Position numbers and translations under genes: made by a program
Shown: positions 42,690-54,840 of the stretch, piece after piece
Layout: each line of letters starts with the position of its first letter
Position numbering within the stretch: position 1 is the stretch's first letter
Assembly: GCA_031841125.1 (NCBI GenBank)
Contig: CM063107.1
Location: 46,575,497-46,639,496 of the forward strand
Direction of reading: 5' to 3'
Length of the DNA: 64,000 nt
Origin: Acanthococcus lagerstroemiae
Taxonomy: Eukaryota; Arthropoda; Insecta; Hemiptera; Eriococcidae
The notes under the pieces: generated by a model
What the model saw: only the letters and a program-made list of their open reading frames with translations
Told to the model about the DNA's origin: nothing
Database searches by the model: none

Positions 42690-44420
42690 TCATGTACCAA
42701 CCCCCAATTCAAGTCGCCCACTGCTAGGCATAAGCCTCCTTAGCCAGTTAGCTTCGACGTCTTTCGGTTCTGAGCAGTTTTTGTCCAAAGCCATTCTCTT
42801 AACCAATTCATCCTCCCATTTCATTGTGTCAGGCTGACCTCGTTTCCTTTTATAGCTGTAGGGTACCCACTCAAGCAGCTTCTTATTCCATTTCTCTGTA
42901 TTTCATCGTATCACATGTCCTGAAAATTTGAAAATGTCCTTGCTCCCAGTTTTCCTGCGAATTGTTTGGCTAGAAATCTTGTTCTTTATATTCAAAATTG
43001 AACTTTCCATCTTTCGCTGAGTACTTTGTAATTCCTTGGATTGCTTTTGCGTTAGCGACCATGTCTGCGCATCGTAGGATAAAGAGAGGGAAGAGTGCAT
43101 GTCCAGAGTTTTAATTTTTGCTTTGATGGATAATTTTCTTGATTCGTATAAATATGTTTCAAGGACCAGAAACAGCCAAGATTTGTTCTACTAATTTCTT
43201 TATCCATTTTATTTTCGAAAGATATTGTCTGCCCCAAATCCTACGAGCTGGTTTTTTAGCCTTAAATTCGTGTTTTCGTTATTGCTTATGTATTTTGTTT
43301 TTTATAAGTTTGCTCTCAGGCTTACTTCTTGGCTCAGCTTATTAAGAAGTTATTCATCCTTTTTTTGGAGTTCTTCTACATTTTTGCCCACTGGTGTCAC
43401 ATCACCCATGCAGTGTAAGTTTGTTCAGTTTTGCCCCGTATGCTTATTCCAAAATTCGTTTCCACATGTTAGTTTTTTTAAATATTTCTTCCAGGAGGCT
43501 ATTGAGAAGATGGGCTGGCGTTAGATGTGGTGCACGGTACAAAATGCACCACACGAGCTCTTCCGTACGGTGCATTGCACCACATGGAGCTTTCAACTTA
43601 AAATTACAATTTTATATGTATTACACATCATGATTTCAGTAATAGCGAACTAAAAGTTTTGCCGTCCGTACAATGCCCCCTTCCATAAAAGTTTTACCAT
43701 TTGAAAAAACAGTTTGACGAGAGGATTTTTGGCTTTGCACCACACGAGGAAAAGGTCTGGTACAGGCTCTGATAGAGGGTCTCGTTGCCTGATATCTCTC
43801 TGCACTTCAAAGGGTATTCCCTCTTTATCCAGTTTGAAATATGCCTTTCAGTTTGCGTATATGGCCTACAATACATTAATTATTGTAACCTCTACTCCCT
43901 GTTTGAGTGGTGCCTCCCACAGGTGATTGTGACTGAGAGTATCGGAGTTTTTTTTCTGGAAATCCATAAATAGTAGGATTTGGAACCCTTTTGATTTTTC
44001 TTTTGTTGGTTAGTGGACAAAATGTGTTCTGCAGTTGAAAGAATTTTTCCTGAAGCCTGCCTGGTCGATTGGTTCATGTCAAGCTGGCTATATTCTCTAT
44101 TTTTTAAGATAGTCATAAAAATTTGACAGGATGAAGGCTTGTAAGTTTATTATTTTCCAACTTGTCCCTTTCTCGGGGAGAATGATTATCTCCACTGCTT
44201 TCTGCTGAGTAGGGATGTTTCCAGTTTCAATTATTTCGTGTTGAATGAACATTTAATGGTTTTCTTAGTTCTTGTAAGAAATTTTTTGTATATGCTCCTT
44301 TTCAGTTTTGTGTAGGGTCCTGGACATTTAGATTCCATGATATCAGGGGTTGCATTAGGCTTTTTGATAGCAACTTTATTCTAATGTTAGAATGTACTCG
44401 GGATTAATATATCCCAACGT
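42690..44420 (-). pseudogene. RTE-type reverse transcriptase, extensively frameshifted
   Basis: On the minus strand, from 44400 leftwards, fragments read RQAGFRKN-like, YYLWISRKKTPILSVTI (related to the DFQKAFD core) and HNHLWEAPLKQGV. Then come MGQTISFENKMDKEISRT, FWSLKHIY, AQTWSLTQKQSKELQSTQRK and finally GYKRKRGQPDT-like and W.DELVKRMALD words near 42740-42860. This is the usual order of RTE-clade fingers, palm and C-terminal domains. Many stops and shifts, so a dead copy about 1.7 kb long. Its 3' end is near 42690. Confidence 0.72.
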
Positions 44421-45789
44421 ACGCTAGATTTTGATATTCATCTAACTTAGTGTACAACGAAAAGTAACACGACAAGGCATTAATTACGCCGGATTACGCA
44501 TTTATATTAGGCAGATCCGTTTCGGGCTCAAATTTTACAATTTAAAAGATTTGAAAGGATTTCGACTGTTCACCGTAATATATTTACCATACAGTCTCTC
44601 TTCCTCATTCGCCTTTTACACCCTGCGTTGTTCTCGCAAGGCACCCACGATTAAATTTTCCAGGCTCATAAATATTCCAATAATACGTGTTTAATAATTA
44701 TACGGCGCGCATATATGCAACATATTCGTAAACCTATTACACCGGTTAACATCTGCTTCCTGAATATTAAAAAGCGAAAAAGTAAACGAACGGATTAAGG
44801 GGTTGTGAATATTGAAAAATACAAAATAAATTATTTATTGCTTTTCGGTATTCCGTTCTTTCCTTATACTCGACTATAAAAAAAAGCTAGCGCCGTTACC
44901 TGATTTATTTTTTCATTTAACGGTGGTGGTGTGACGCAGAGGTAAAGGGAGTGTGCCGGGTCGGAAGTACATCATTTATTATCCCCGTTTCTGTTAATAT
45001 TGCCTTTTCCAGTATGACCTCCTCGCTGAGTATATTCTGTATTCTCTCCGTTTTTTTTATTTATTTTCATCCTTCAACCTTGGTATCGATTTTTATTACC
45101 CGTAATTATAGAATTCAATTTTGCATTGAGATGCGCAGGATTCGCAGAGGACTACACAACTGGACCGCACAGTTTAGATGAAACTGCAACATATTCGAAT
45201 GAAATTTTTAGCGAGTCACGCGAATCGTCGGTTCGAAGTCAGAATGAATTTCCGAAGAATCGAGTAATTAATTGAAAAACTGGTCTTTCTGTGATTCTTC
45301 GAAGTACAATCCCTCCAACTGTGACGGCATGCAACTGCAGAACAAGGTATTCCTCCTGACTCAGTTGAGATCATCTGCATGATAGCCTAGACGTTTTCAA
45401 CGCAGAAACGGCGACAATAAATGGGGAGAAGAGGCTAAATATGGAATGAGGTCTTTTCTGGATGACCTAGGGGGTAAACTATTGGTTGAAAGTGGGTGAA
45501 AAACATGTCCGGTGTAGCTCAGTCTATATTCTTTGTACCCCTAAACTTTCCCCATCTGTATGTACTACCTTAACGTAGTGAGTAGACTTACAGAAAAACT
45601 AAGAGCACATAGGAGAAGGAAAACTCCGACAGATGAACCCTGATGAAAGCCAGGGGAAACTACATCAGTATCCTTCTCTGGAAATGCGTCTCCACCACCA
45701 CAATTATGATGGCAACTCACAAAGTAAATAATAATTCCGGAAGTAAAAAGCCTCTCTTTCAGATGTCCGGGTGGAGATTAAATAGTGAG
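44421..45789. other. Mostly unique non-coding stretch
   Basis: 44420-45300 is GC-balanced for this window and lacks recognised repeats. It may be host intergenic DNA with regulatory content. No gene seen. Confidence 0.4.
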
Positions 45790-45960
45790 AAATTATCAGA
45801 ACTGAGAATAAGGACATGGAATGTAAGGACACTGAATGAGGTAGGCAAATTAGAAAACTTGAAGAAAGACATAGAAACAATAAAATTAGATATCATTTGA
45901 ATTATAGTGAAATGAAATGGTCAGGAGAAAATGATTTCTTGATTTTTGAGCTGGGGAGTG
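45790..45960 (+). pseudogene. RTE-like endonuclease 5' fragment
   Basis: LRIRTWNVRTLNEVGKLENL followed by KKDIETIKLDII and a stop, then SEMKWSGEND-like in another frame. This is the first block of the RTE endonuclease (TWNVRTL..GKL). The fragment stops where the dispersed repeat at 45960 begins. Confidence 0.65.
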
Positions 45961-46145
45961 TAGGCGAAAAGAGGGCAAGCTAAATGAAGTTTCAAAAGAT
46001 CTTCACGAATCACAGAATTTCGAGTCAAATGAGCAGCCACATATTTTTCACCAGTTCTGTTTTTTTTTCCAATATTTTTTTCCGAAAAGGGACTTTTTAA
46101 TTTTTTACTCAAAAATACTAAAAATAATTTCCGAATCTCGAAGAT
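45960..46145 (+). repeat. Dispersed repeat, plus-strand copy of 42290-42510
   Basis: Shares the ordered blocks described for 42290-42510. The minus-strand open frame across it is not a gene. Confidence 0.72.
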
Positions 46146-46309
46146 TCTTAGAAATGATAAAAAGCTGTTAAGAAGTCTTGAAGTTTTTAACAAAATTTAA
46201 TAAGCCTAAATGAGTCTCAAAGTATTTTAAACCCATCCACATGTATGTTCAAAAGGCTGAAACGAATGTAAAAGTCTAGAAGAAGTCTTTTATTTATTTA
46301 TTTACAGCT
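46146..46309. other. Short spacer ending in TTTATTTATTTA
   Basis: The (TTTA)n-like stretch at 46288-46303 would be the 3' tail of the minus-strand RTE copy that follows, as RTE elements often end in short A/T-rich repeats. Confidence 0.4.
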
Positions 46310-46789
46310 TTTTGTTCGGATGTGCAAGGGGTGCTCACATCACCGAACGCGCCCATTGACGGGCATGCGCTCTTATCGTCCTTCTCCACCACCTCCTATA
46401 TCCTTTCCTAATCTTCCCTATAGAATTCCAAAAGATTTTATAATTTCGTCTCTCCATCTTGTGGGCGGCCTACCCCTTTTCCTTTTCCATTCCCTGGGCG
46501 ACCATTCTTCTGATAATCTCCCCTATTTTTCTTCTCCCCTCACCATATGTCCTGCAAAGCTCAGTTTTCATTTTTTGACCCTCCAGCCTATATCTTTGGC
46601 TTCAGTGGCTTTTATTATTTTTGATTCTAACCTTCATTACGCTACGCAGCATTCTCTAAAGTACGTTATCCTCAATTTTTCGTATTTACCTCTAGTCAAT
46701 GACCAGAAATGGGCTTCGTGAGTGAGAGTGGGTATCACACATAGCTCTAATATTTTGATTTTCGTTTTTAGTGGTAGGTTACCTTTGAG

Positions 46790-48557
46790 TTGTTTGGTTA
46801 CAACCACAAAGCATTTCGACCAATAACACTACTCCCAACCTTAGGTAAAATAATGGAGAAAATAATCAAAAACAAACTTTAAAAAGAGCTAAATTCTAAC
46901 AACATTTTACACATGAATCAGTTCGCCTACAGACCGTCACGATGCACTGAAACCGCTACAAACAAACTTATGTTCTTCATCGACCAACTTAAAATTACCC
47001 AAAGACACGTATTGTTAATAAGTTTTGACATTTCTAGTGCGTTTAACAACATAGATTGGCTGGCTATCTTAAGTAAACTTGAGCAGGGAAATATTTCAAA
47101 GACGATAATAAACTTGATTAAATCCTTCCTAACTAATAGATCAGTTGGTCACTACGATGACGAAGGTAGAGTAATCACCAAGAAAAAACTAACCGCGGGG
47201 GTGCCTCAAGGTTCCGTATTAGGACCCATCCTATTCAACACTGTCATCAGTCAGATCCATGGGGACGACATATTGCTGATCTGTGGGATAAATGACACAA
47301 AGGATATGGATTTGGTAAACATCGTGATTGAGAAAGTAGATGGTAAAATAAGGTCATGTGGACTTCGTTTTAATAGTGCTAAAACTAATATGATACTCAT
47401 CTCTAGAAGGCAGGACAAAGAGGAAATAAGAAACAAAATTCAAAACGTAGTAAAAGTTGATAACGAAAAAATTAAAATGTGCGATGAAATTTAATATTTA
47501 GATTTAATAAATAATCGATGACAAACTGAAGTTCTGTAAACATGTAGATTACATCTCCGCTAAAATAAAAAAGTATTTTAACCTGTTTAGAGCATTGTAT
47601 GGAAATACCTACGGATTTGATTTCAATAAGAGAAAAGCACTTTATAGTGCAATCTTTAGATCAATTACTGAATACTGTTCTCCAGTATACTATCCGAAGT
47701 TGAATAAAACACAAAAAGATAAATTAAAATTTCTTCAAAGAAGCCTTTTGATAAATATCGCCTCCACGTATCGAACAATAATAAGCTACACATCTATCCA
47801 TGCGATCACTGGAATTATGCCCATTGATTACCAAATGAACTTAACAAATACAATCAAACGCGAAAAACTCAAAAGTAGGTTATTAATAGATAATAAAGAA
47901 TACCCCGATAAAAGTAATAAACAAAAAATGAAAATAAAAAGCAAAAAATATAATTGAGGAAACCTTACAAATGTGGTAAAATGAATACGAAAATAGTCTC
48001 ACTGGAAGAATCACGTATCAGTTACTACCTCGAATTAACATCACCTACAAAAACAAGAACTGGTATATTAACTATTTCATCACTCAATGTCTCTGTGGAC
48101 ATGGAAATTTTGGACAATATTTGGAACGGTTCAAAATAACAGACTGTCGGGAATGTCATCTATGTGGCTCTGGTGTGGAGGATGATGTGTTTCATACCCT
48201 ACTGAAATGTGACTTCTTTATGAAACTACGTACGGAAATGGGAATCAAGGGAAACAGTCTATTGGATCTGGCACCAACAAAAAATAATTTAACGATTAAA
48301 ATATTTCTGGATTATCTGCACAGGATTATGAAAATAAAACCAGAGTATAATGGTTTAGATTAACTAAAATAAGAACTAATTAATTTCATTTATAGACTTG
48401 AGTTATACCAATATAATTAAGCAATTAATATTAACCATAATAACTTAGTGCGAGGGACTGGGCTAAGACATGCGTCAATCCCGCCTCCACCTAAGATGTT
48501 AATCTTTGTAAAAAGTAATAAAATAATAAAATATTTAAAAAAAAAAAAAAAAAAAAA
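46790..48557 (+). mobile_element. R1/LOA-like LINE, 5'-truncated, inserted into the RTE copy
   Basis: The 13-bp direct repeat GGTTACCTTTGAG occurs at 46777-46789 and 48558-48570, directly flanking the element. The element ends in 21 A (48537-48557), the hallmark of target-primed insertion. Outside the repeats the RTE C-terminal sequence is continuous on the minus strand. The 5' end starts at the beginning of the RT (a FRPITLLPTLGKI-like phrase), so it is truncated. It is plus-oriented, opposite to its host element. Confidence 0.88.
46880..48363 (+). pseudogene. R1-like reverse transcriptase and zinc-knuckle region, broken
   Basis: 46913-47494 encodes QFAYRPSRCTETATNK, SFDISSAFNNIDWLAIL and LTAGVPQGSVLGPILFN, all RT palm motifs. 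About a dozen residues seem to be missing after LFNTVISQI, and the catalytic box reads HGDD (47258-47269) instead of the expected YADD-like form. After a stop and shift, 47595-47957 gives ALYSAIFRSITEYCSPVYY and further thumb sequence. 47954-48363 gives a C-terminal ECHLCGSGVEDDVFHTLLKC zinc-knuckle-like motif (C-x2-C..H..C). Stops and the deletion make it non-functional. Confidence 0.75.
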
Positions 48558-49714
48558 GGTTACCTTTGAGAAGTGTCCTGTGAGCCCAAAAGTTTTTCCA
48601 CGCTTTAGTAGTCCTCACCTCTAGCTCCACTTTTCTTCTGTCATCAAAAGCGATCATTTGACCCAAATAATTATACTTTTGACAATAATTTTTATATCTT
48701 CCCCTCTTACCTGAAACCGTTCGCATCCGAGGTTAGTCATTACTTCAGTCTTGGACAAGTTCAGTCAACCCCACACTCTCGTTTTCAATACTGAGCTCCT
48801 CTGCCATATTTGTCAGCTCTTCCAGATTGTTACTCATTAATATTATATCGTCGGCGAAGCCTAGGTTACTCAACCGTTGACCATCTATTTTCACCCCTTT
48901 TCCCTCCCATTTCAATTTTTTGAAGACTTCCTCCAGGACGGCGTTGAACAGGTTTTGGGAGAGCGGATCCTCCTGTTTTACCCCTTTATCTATCTTCAAG
49001 ACTTCCCCAGCCCTGTCCAATCTTACGTACGCTTTTGTTTTCCCGTGCCATCTTCTAAGTACACTTATAATATCGTTGTTCACCCCCTGTTTAGACAACG
49101 CACCCCACACTGCCGAATGGTACGTTATATTCACTGTGAAAATGTGGTCAATCCCGGATATTCTATTTTTCACTATTTTACCGAAAATTTTGTTTGTATT
49201 TGATGTCAGGCTTATTGGTCTACTATAATTATTTAGCTCACTTTTATCGCCTTTTTTATGTAGCAATATTATTCCAGTTTGATGCCATTGTTTCGGTGTA
49301 AATCCTATTTCGACCAATCTGTTGAAAAATTTTGCCATAAATAATGCAAGAGCGTTTGCTAGGATTCTCAATATCTCATTCTCTATTCCACCCAGCCCTG
49401 TAACTTCACCCTTTTTTGCGGTTACTAGGACTTTCCAGACTTCTTTCAGAAGACATGGAGTATTTTTTCTTCTCCTCCTCTTTCTTCGTCCACTTCTCCA
49501 TCTTGGTTTCTCCCTCTTATCTCTATGTCGTACCCCAAGGTTACCCCAACTTCTTTTGCTTCTCTGTTTTTTTCGCTTGAGTAAAGTTCCTTGAAAAATT
49601 CAGTGGCCTCTTTAATTATCTCCTCCCTATCATACAGCCTAAAGTTGGAGTGTCCTCCATCCAATCCGTATTCCTCTTGTAGTCCAGGAAAGGAGGTAAC
49701 CTTCAGCCAACTCC

Positions 49715-49900
49715 AACTAATTAATTTTATTTTTTGGTTAGTTTATTCATTTAATTTTAATTTATTAGTATTGAATTTAAGAATATTGATATTAATTAAT
49801 TTAATATTAATAAAATTAATTATGTTTATATTTTTAATTTGATCAATTAAATCAATTTATAGAATTTTTAGATTAATTCGTTTAATTATTCAAATAATGC
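49715..49900. repeat. Very AT-rich segment within the RTE copy
   Basis: About 185 bp made almost only of A and T (TTAATTTTA, ATTAATTAATTT and similar), contrasting sharply with the RTE sequence on both sides. It is an insertion or an expanded low-complexity tract; no flanking duplication was seen. Confidence 0.6.
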
Positions 49901-50720
49901 TCGGGCATTTTGTTCGCCTCCTCCCATCTGTACACTGGTATAATCCATTTTCCCCTCGCTTTATTTTTCCTGCTATTCGTGGAGTCAGGGGGGGAGGTCC
50001 ACGTTCACTCTTATCAACCTATGGTCTGATGAGAACTCAAATCTGTTTATAACTTCGAATTTCTTCACCATTCTTAGGTCGCTTATGAGAAAATGGTTCA
50101 GTTCGCACCTTGTTTTACTGTCAGGAGATTGCCAAGTCCATTTTTTCGTAAAAGGTTTGCTCCAAAAGGTATTCACAATTTTTCAGTTTTGCCCTAACGC
50201 CACTTCAATTAACCGTTCTCCGTTTTTGTTGGTTTCCCTGATTCTAAATTCTCCCAGAACTTGCGACTGAGGAGAGTCTTCTCTTACCCTTGCATTCCAA
50301 TCTCCCATCGCTATTGTGTGATATCCCCTCTCACCACTGGAGCTACGTTGGTAGGCGCATACACCTGGATTATTGATAGTAGTTTCCCTTTCCCAATATC
50401 TAGTTTCAATACTGCAATCCTCTCTGGAACCCCTTTTATCGTCACAATTCTTGCACCCCATTTTTTGTTCACATAAAAGCCCAACCCTCTGTGGCCCCTA
50501 GTTTGTCCAAAATAGTATAAGAGATTTCCATTCTCCCTTTCTATCATTTTTTCCCCTTCCCTTATTATTTCAGATAATCCAATCACATCCCACTTTATCT
50601 TCTCCTGTGCTTTTTCAAGTTCGTACAACCTGGGTTCGCCCCGAAAACCTTGACAATTGTAGTGTAAAATTTGTAGGGAGCCCTGCCCTTCCTCCCCTCC
50701 TTTAACCCTTTATTACTTTT

Positions 50721-52899
50721 TTGCCCCGGAATTTGCTTGAACTAGTTGGACGATGAGTTTTTGCAGGCTTATGCCCCCGCGGCGCCAGCTTCCCGTCTTG
50801 GGGGGGGGGCAAGCAGTATAGTTGTAAACAAATATCTCAGTGATTCTCAAAGAAGTGTAGAAAATATCAAAGAATCTGAAAAAGCTTTAAAAAAGTCTCG
50901 AGGCTTGTAATGGTGTTTATCTAATCCGTAAGCTCTAAAGAACTTTACATGGGTCTTGAAGAACCTTAAAAATCTCAAACATAGCAAGAGCCTCAAAGAA
51001 GTTTTGAAAAGTCATAAACAAGCATTGAAAAAGCTTGAAAATGTTGAATCAATTCTCGGATCCTAAGGCTATAATATTTATGTCAGGTCATCGGGAATTT
51101 TCCTGGTTGCCCGGCGGGCCATATTCACTCTGCCCCTAGAACCTGTAGGCCTACATCTAAATTCCGGCAATTTTAGCTACTGAGAGAGGATTCGAACGTT
51201 GTTCGGTTAATCTTGGTAAACAATAATGCCTGCGACAAATTGTTCAAGAAATGTTAGAAATCTGTGAAATAAAGCTGGAAAGGGGAGTAACTACTCGTCG
51301 GGCTTTTTTGTGGTAGAGCTAACTTATGTGCCACACCTGGGAAAATATGAAGTCGGCGTTCGTGGCCTTCATCGAGCTCGGCCGCTCCGACGCTTATACA
51401 TATATCTTCTACGAAACAAATGTATTTTCAATTCCCGGTAACCAATGACGAATGAATTTCGACTTTAAAAAACGAATATTGAAACAATACGAAATCGACC
51501 CTCACGCAGATTCCATTTAAACGGCCGTAACCGCAAAAGCACATGCGAAATCGATCAATCACGCGGGTTAAATTCGTTTATATATTAAAGAGGCGCGCGC
51601 GGAATAAAAAACACATCGCGGCATCGCGCGGCGCGGGTGAAAGCCGAGAAGAAGAATATTAAAAGGAAATTCTTGTTTTAATATTTGCGCTGGCGCGCAT
51701 CTGTTCGGGTAATGAAAGCTAAAAGTTAACGTTCAAAGTTGACTAAACAGTTTCCCCGGATCGTCAGCGGCGCGGCGGAATCGAGGGGTGAACTGCACCA
51801 AAGCGTTACAGAAAGCATCCATCACGGAGACTCCTCCGCCGCGGCTTCTAAACTTGAGTTATAGTATCCCATGAGACTCGATCAACACCAGTTATCCATT
51901 GCACATTCAACCCCTGTATTCCGCCTTCACCGCCCCCGATCCTCTCACGAAAACCCCCGGCACGCCGTTAATACCGGCAGCTCGGTAACGTCGCTGAACA
52001 TCACTAAATTATAACCTGCTACGTTATTTCTCATTCCAGTCGTCGGGAAAATATGGGTATTATTTCCCTGCGCTTCTCCAGGCTGTACGTATGCTTTTCC
52101 GTCGAGTATATATACGCCACAGCCACCCGTGCGCCACCCTCCCCTACATACCGCCGAGCAATCGAAAATACAATTTCGTGCAGTTACCCCGAAGTTTTCT
52201 CTCGTTCGCGTAGCATGGAAAAGTGTTTTACCTTTTTTTTTATCCTTCGTTTTTATTTTCGACGAGTTAACGTAGCTGCTTGAGTAATATCGTTCCTATC
52301 GAACGTAATTTAATTTTAACAGTTTCCGAAGGCAGGTAATAATAATTCCTGTAGCGTGATCGGGAGCCACAAACGGTACACCTGTTTGAATAAAATTTAT
52401 GACGAAAATGATGGGACAGATTTCTTACAAAAATAAGCAGCCTCAGCCGCAACATATACAGTAGGATGGTAATCATCTCTTCTCTCTATATATGTATCAA
52501 AAAGAAAAATCGCTACTCCCCCCCCCCCCTCTGGAAAAGAAAAAACTACAGCTGATACAGACATAACGACATACTCAATCATCCAGTCTAGTTTTGCGAT
52601 GCAATTTTCGTTCAAGGACAGGGACGGAGTGGGATTAGACAGGCCACAGGGAAAATAAGTTTTGCAGCCCACTACTGTAACAATCACAGGCCAATACCCC
52701 TTCCCGTTCCGGCTCTACGGGAGAAGGATGAAAAAATAACATTCTCCATTAAAATTGTTTTCCTTCACCCCCTTCCCCCGCTTATAGGTTCTACCCTCCC
52801 CTCCAGAAAAAAAGTTCATTCTTTTGTGTGAGGTGGCGCTGTGTGCGCCGAGTGCTCGCAGACTTCATAGTCCATTGCACTATTCCTCAGGTTGCTGTT
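50721..52899. other. Non-coding stretch, in part GC-rich and unique
   Basis: 50870-51070 carries AAGTCTCG/AAGAACTTT-type degenerate words. 51290-52390 is unusually GC-balanced, with CpG-rich clusters (GGCGCGCGCGG near 51593, CGCGGCATCGCGCGGCGCGG near 51618) and no recognised repeats. It is a reasonable candidate for conserved host regulatory DNA. A C12 tract lies at 52518-52529. No gene found. Confidence 0.4.
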
Positions 52900-53930
52900 A
52901 AGGATTAGCTCAGTAGCCTCACTTTTAGAGCCAAAGTGAGTATTTTACTGAGCTCTATCCCTTTGACTTCACTGGGTACTGGATACTCTAGTCCTAGTGT
53001 GTCGCGTCTCGTCTCGGCTATTGCTGTGCATTGGCATATGATATGGATCGAGGTTTCTTCCTCTTCTCTACAGTACTTATGGGAGCCGCTTTTCACCACT
53101 CCTATTTTATACCACATGTGTTTTGTGGCCCCATGACCAGTTAGCAGTCCAACCATGAGCCTTGCATGTTTCCTGACAAGCCTCAGTAGAACTTGGCATT
53201 CTTACTGGGGGCGTCCCCTATCAGTGTTTTGCTGACTTTCATGCCACTGGCCGACCGCCAGTGCATTTCTGTCTGTTTACTTATCCAAGCCTTAACTTTG
53301 GATTTTATGACGCTGTATGCTACTGGAAGACACGGCCTCGGTGTTACCAGTTCCTTTTTTATGCCCTCCTTCGCTAGCTTGCCAGCAATCATGTTCCCTT
53401 CTATGCCGCAGTGTCTCGGTGTTCATAGTATGGTGACATGGTCCTCCTGAGCACGGGTGTATAATTTGTTAATACACTCCGCCACCATCAGGGATGTAGT
53501 TTGGTGTGACGATAGTGTCTTAATAGCCGATTGACTGTCTGTACAGATATAGATCTACGTATTAACAAGGCCCTTCTGCTGGCTTCTATCAATGGCCACC
53601 GTGATCGCCATTACCTCTGCTTGGAGGATAGTGACGCCCTCGTCCAGTGCCATTGAATAGTTGTCAGTGCCTTCTGCATTCGTGATCCCGATTCCTAGAT
53701 CTTGGTCATTCTTAGAAGCATTTGCAAGCCACATATATTCTCCTCTTTTCCTAGAATGCTTGGCCACGTCTTTTCCCAAGCCTCCCGTGTGGATATCAGC
53801 GCACGGTACGGCTTGTCAAAGAAGTGTTCCATTGCGTTTCCATCCTTCGGCATCCCAAAGCATTTGTCCATCGTCCCCGCCATCTCCCATATCCTTCTGT
53901 GGCCTGTTTTTTGGGCCTAGAAAGAAAGTT
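52900..53930 (-). pseudogene. Non-LTR retrotransposon C-terminus with RNase H domain, broken
   Basis: On the minus strand, 53883-53540 gives DKPYRALISTREAWEKTWPS, GEYMWLANASKN, GIGITNAEG, MALDEGVTILQAEVMAI and (next frame) IYICTDSQSAIKTLSS. These are RNase H motifs, including the D of TDSQ. HCGIEGNMIAGKLAKEGI follows, matching the last RNase H block. 53156-52905 gives VGLLTGHGATKHMWYKIGVV and the zinc-knuckle-like CREEEETSIHIICQC. Such tails are known from RNase H-bearing non-LTR elements of insects. Stops and frame changes break it, and the RT itself is absent. A first Asp of RNase H is not clearly visible. Confidence 0.72.
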
Positions 53931-53939
53931 AAAAAATAA

Positions 53940-54645
53940 CAATTATCATATTTTGTAAACATTTTCTCCGATCTTCAATTTTCTTTTAAAAAGAAATAAC
54001 AGTTGGCGAAATTGTATTGACTCATCATAAAAGCTGGACATTTTAGAGAAAACAGTTTCACGTTTCCATAAAAGAGTTTGACTGCGGAGAAGTAAATCTT
54101 TTTCCATGTTTGTGTCCTTTGTGGATGATCGGTAGTCGGAAGTCAAAGTCTGTGTTCTCATAAAAGAGGGATCCGTTACTTTATCAAATCGAGCTCAAAT
54201 TTTCAGGATATTACCTGTCCGCCAAGTGAAATAACAGTCAGTTTAGTATTGCTAATAGGTACTTCGACTTCAAAAACTCAAAAAATAGGCGGCTCTAGAC
54301 AGAAACATAAGTAAAAAAAATCTCTCACCGGTAAGACTATAGTTGGAAGCGGAGCGAGTGAGATCTTTTTTTTCAACGGTTTGAGCCGTAAAAATGAGTG
54401 ATTTTCAACTTTTTACCCATCAGCTCGGAGGAAAGGAGGATTTATTCTCATACTTCTTTCAAAATTTTTGAGATGTGTTTTACTCAGCAAGTCTTCTACA
54501 AGAAATTTTTCAGATTTGCGTGAGATTATTATTCCTGACTCTACAACGACTATTTTATATTCTTCCAGACGTTTACTATACATATAGATCTTTTTAAAGA
54601 CTCGTCAGGATGAGCAATGAAATGGGTATTTTGTAGTTGTGACAT
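53940..54645 (+). repeat. Large dispersed repeat (copy 2 of 26820-28025)
   Basis: Ordered blocks shared with 26820-27560 include ATTGACTCATCATAAA, GTCCTTTGTGGATGAT, TATCAAATCGAG, GTGAGATC..TTTTTTTCAA, GAGTGATTTTCAA and, at the right, ATTATTATTCC, GACTCTACAA and GATGAGCAATGAAATGGGTATTTT. Only about one ~205-bp unit is present here. Confidence 0.72.
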
Positions 54646-54659
54646 TTTCATGTCTCTAT

Positions 54660-54840
54660 TTTGGCACACAACGGAACTGCTGCTAGAAGGAAGAGTGGAG
54701 GGAAAGAATTGGGTAGGTCGGCAAAGATTCCAGTATGTTCAACAGATAATCAAGGATGTCAAATCCAAGTGTTATTACGATGTGAAACAAAGCCGAAAGC
54801 CGATAGCTTCAGCCAATTCTGTAAAAGCCAAAAGCTGTAA
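54660..54840 (+). pseudogene. RTE-like C-terminal fragment
   Basis: ELLLEGRVEGKNWVGRQRFQ followed by YVQQIIKDVKSKCYYDVKQS matches the (I/L)EGRVEGKR.RGR..R....QI..D tail common in RTE-type retrotransposon proteins. Only about 55 residues remain. Confidence 0.65.

Larger units (their letters stand above)
46300..50720 (-). mobile_element. RTE-like non-LTR retrotransposon, nearly full-length but decayed and interrupted
   Basis: Reading leftwards from about 50680, the minus strand shows the endonuclease (GEPRLYELEKAQEKIKWDVI, VYAPTNVAPV, MGDWNARV, KKWTWQSPDSKT, FEFSSDHRLIRV). A connector follows (DREEIIKEATEFFKELYSS). Then comes the reverse transcriptase (KKGDKSELNNYSRPISL, KGVKQEDPLSQNLFN, GFADDIIL near 48845-48860). 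After the inserted element at 46790-48557, the C-terminal region follows (AGHMVRG, GVGRPPRWRDEII). Several frameshifts, a stop-rich connector and a deletion after NRISG make it inactive. An AT-rich segment at 49715-49900 also interrupts it. Confidence 0.78.

Noticed and set aside
45505..45530. GGTGTAGCTCAGTCT string resembling a tRNA A box
   Set aside because: No B box or cloverleaf at the correct spacing.
46320..46721. 133-codon plus-strand open frame
   Set aside because: Antisense shadow of the RTE C-terminal region, which reads sensibly on the minus strand.
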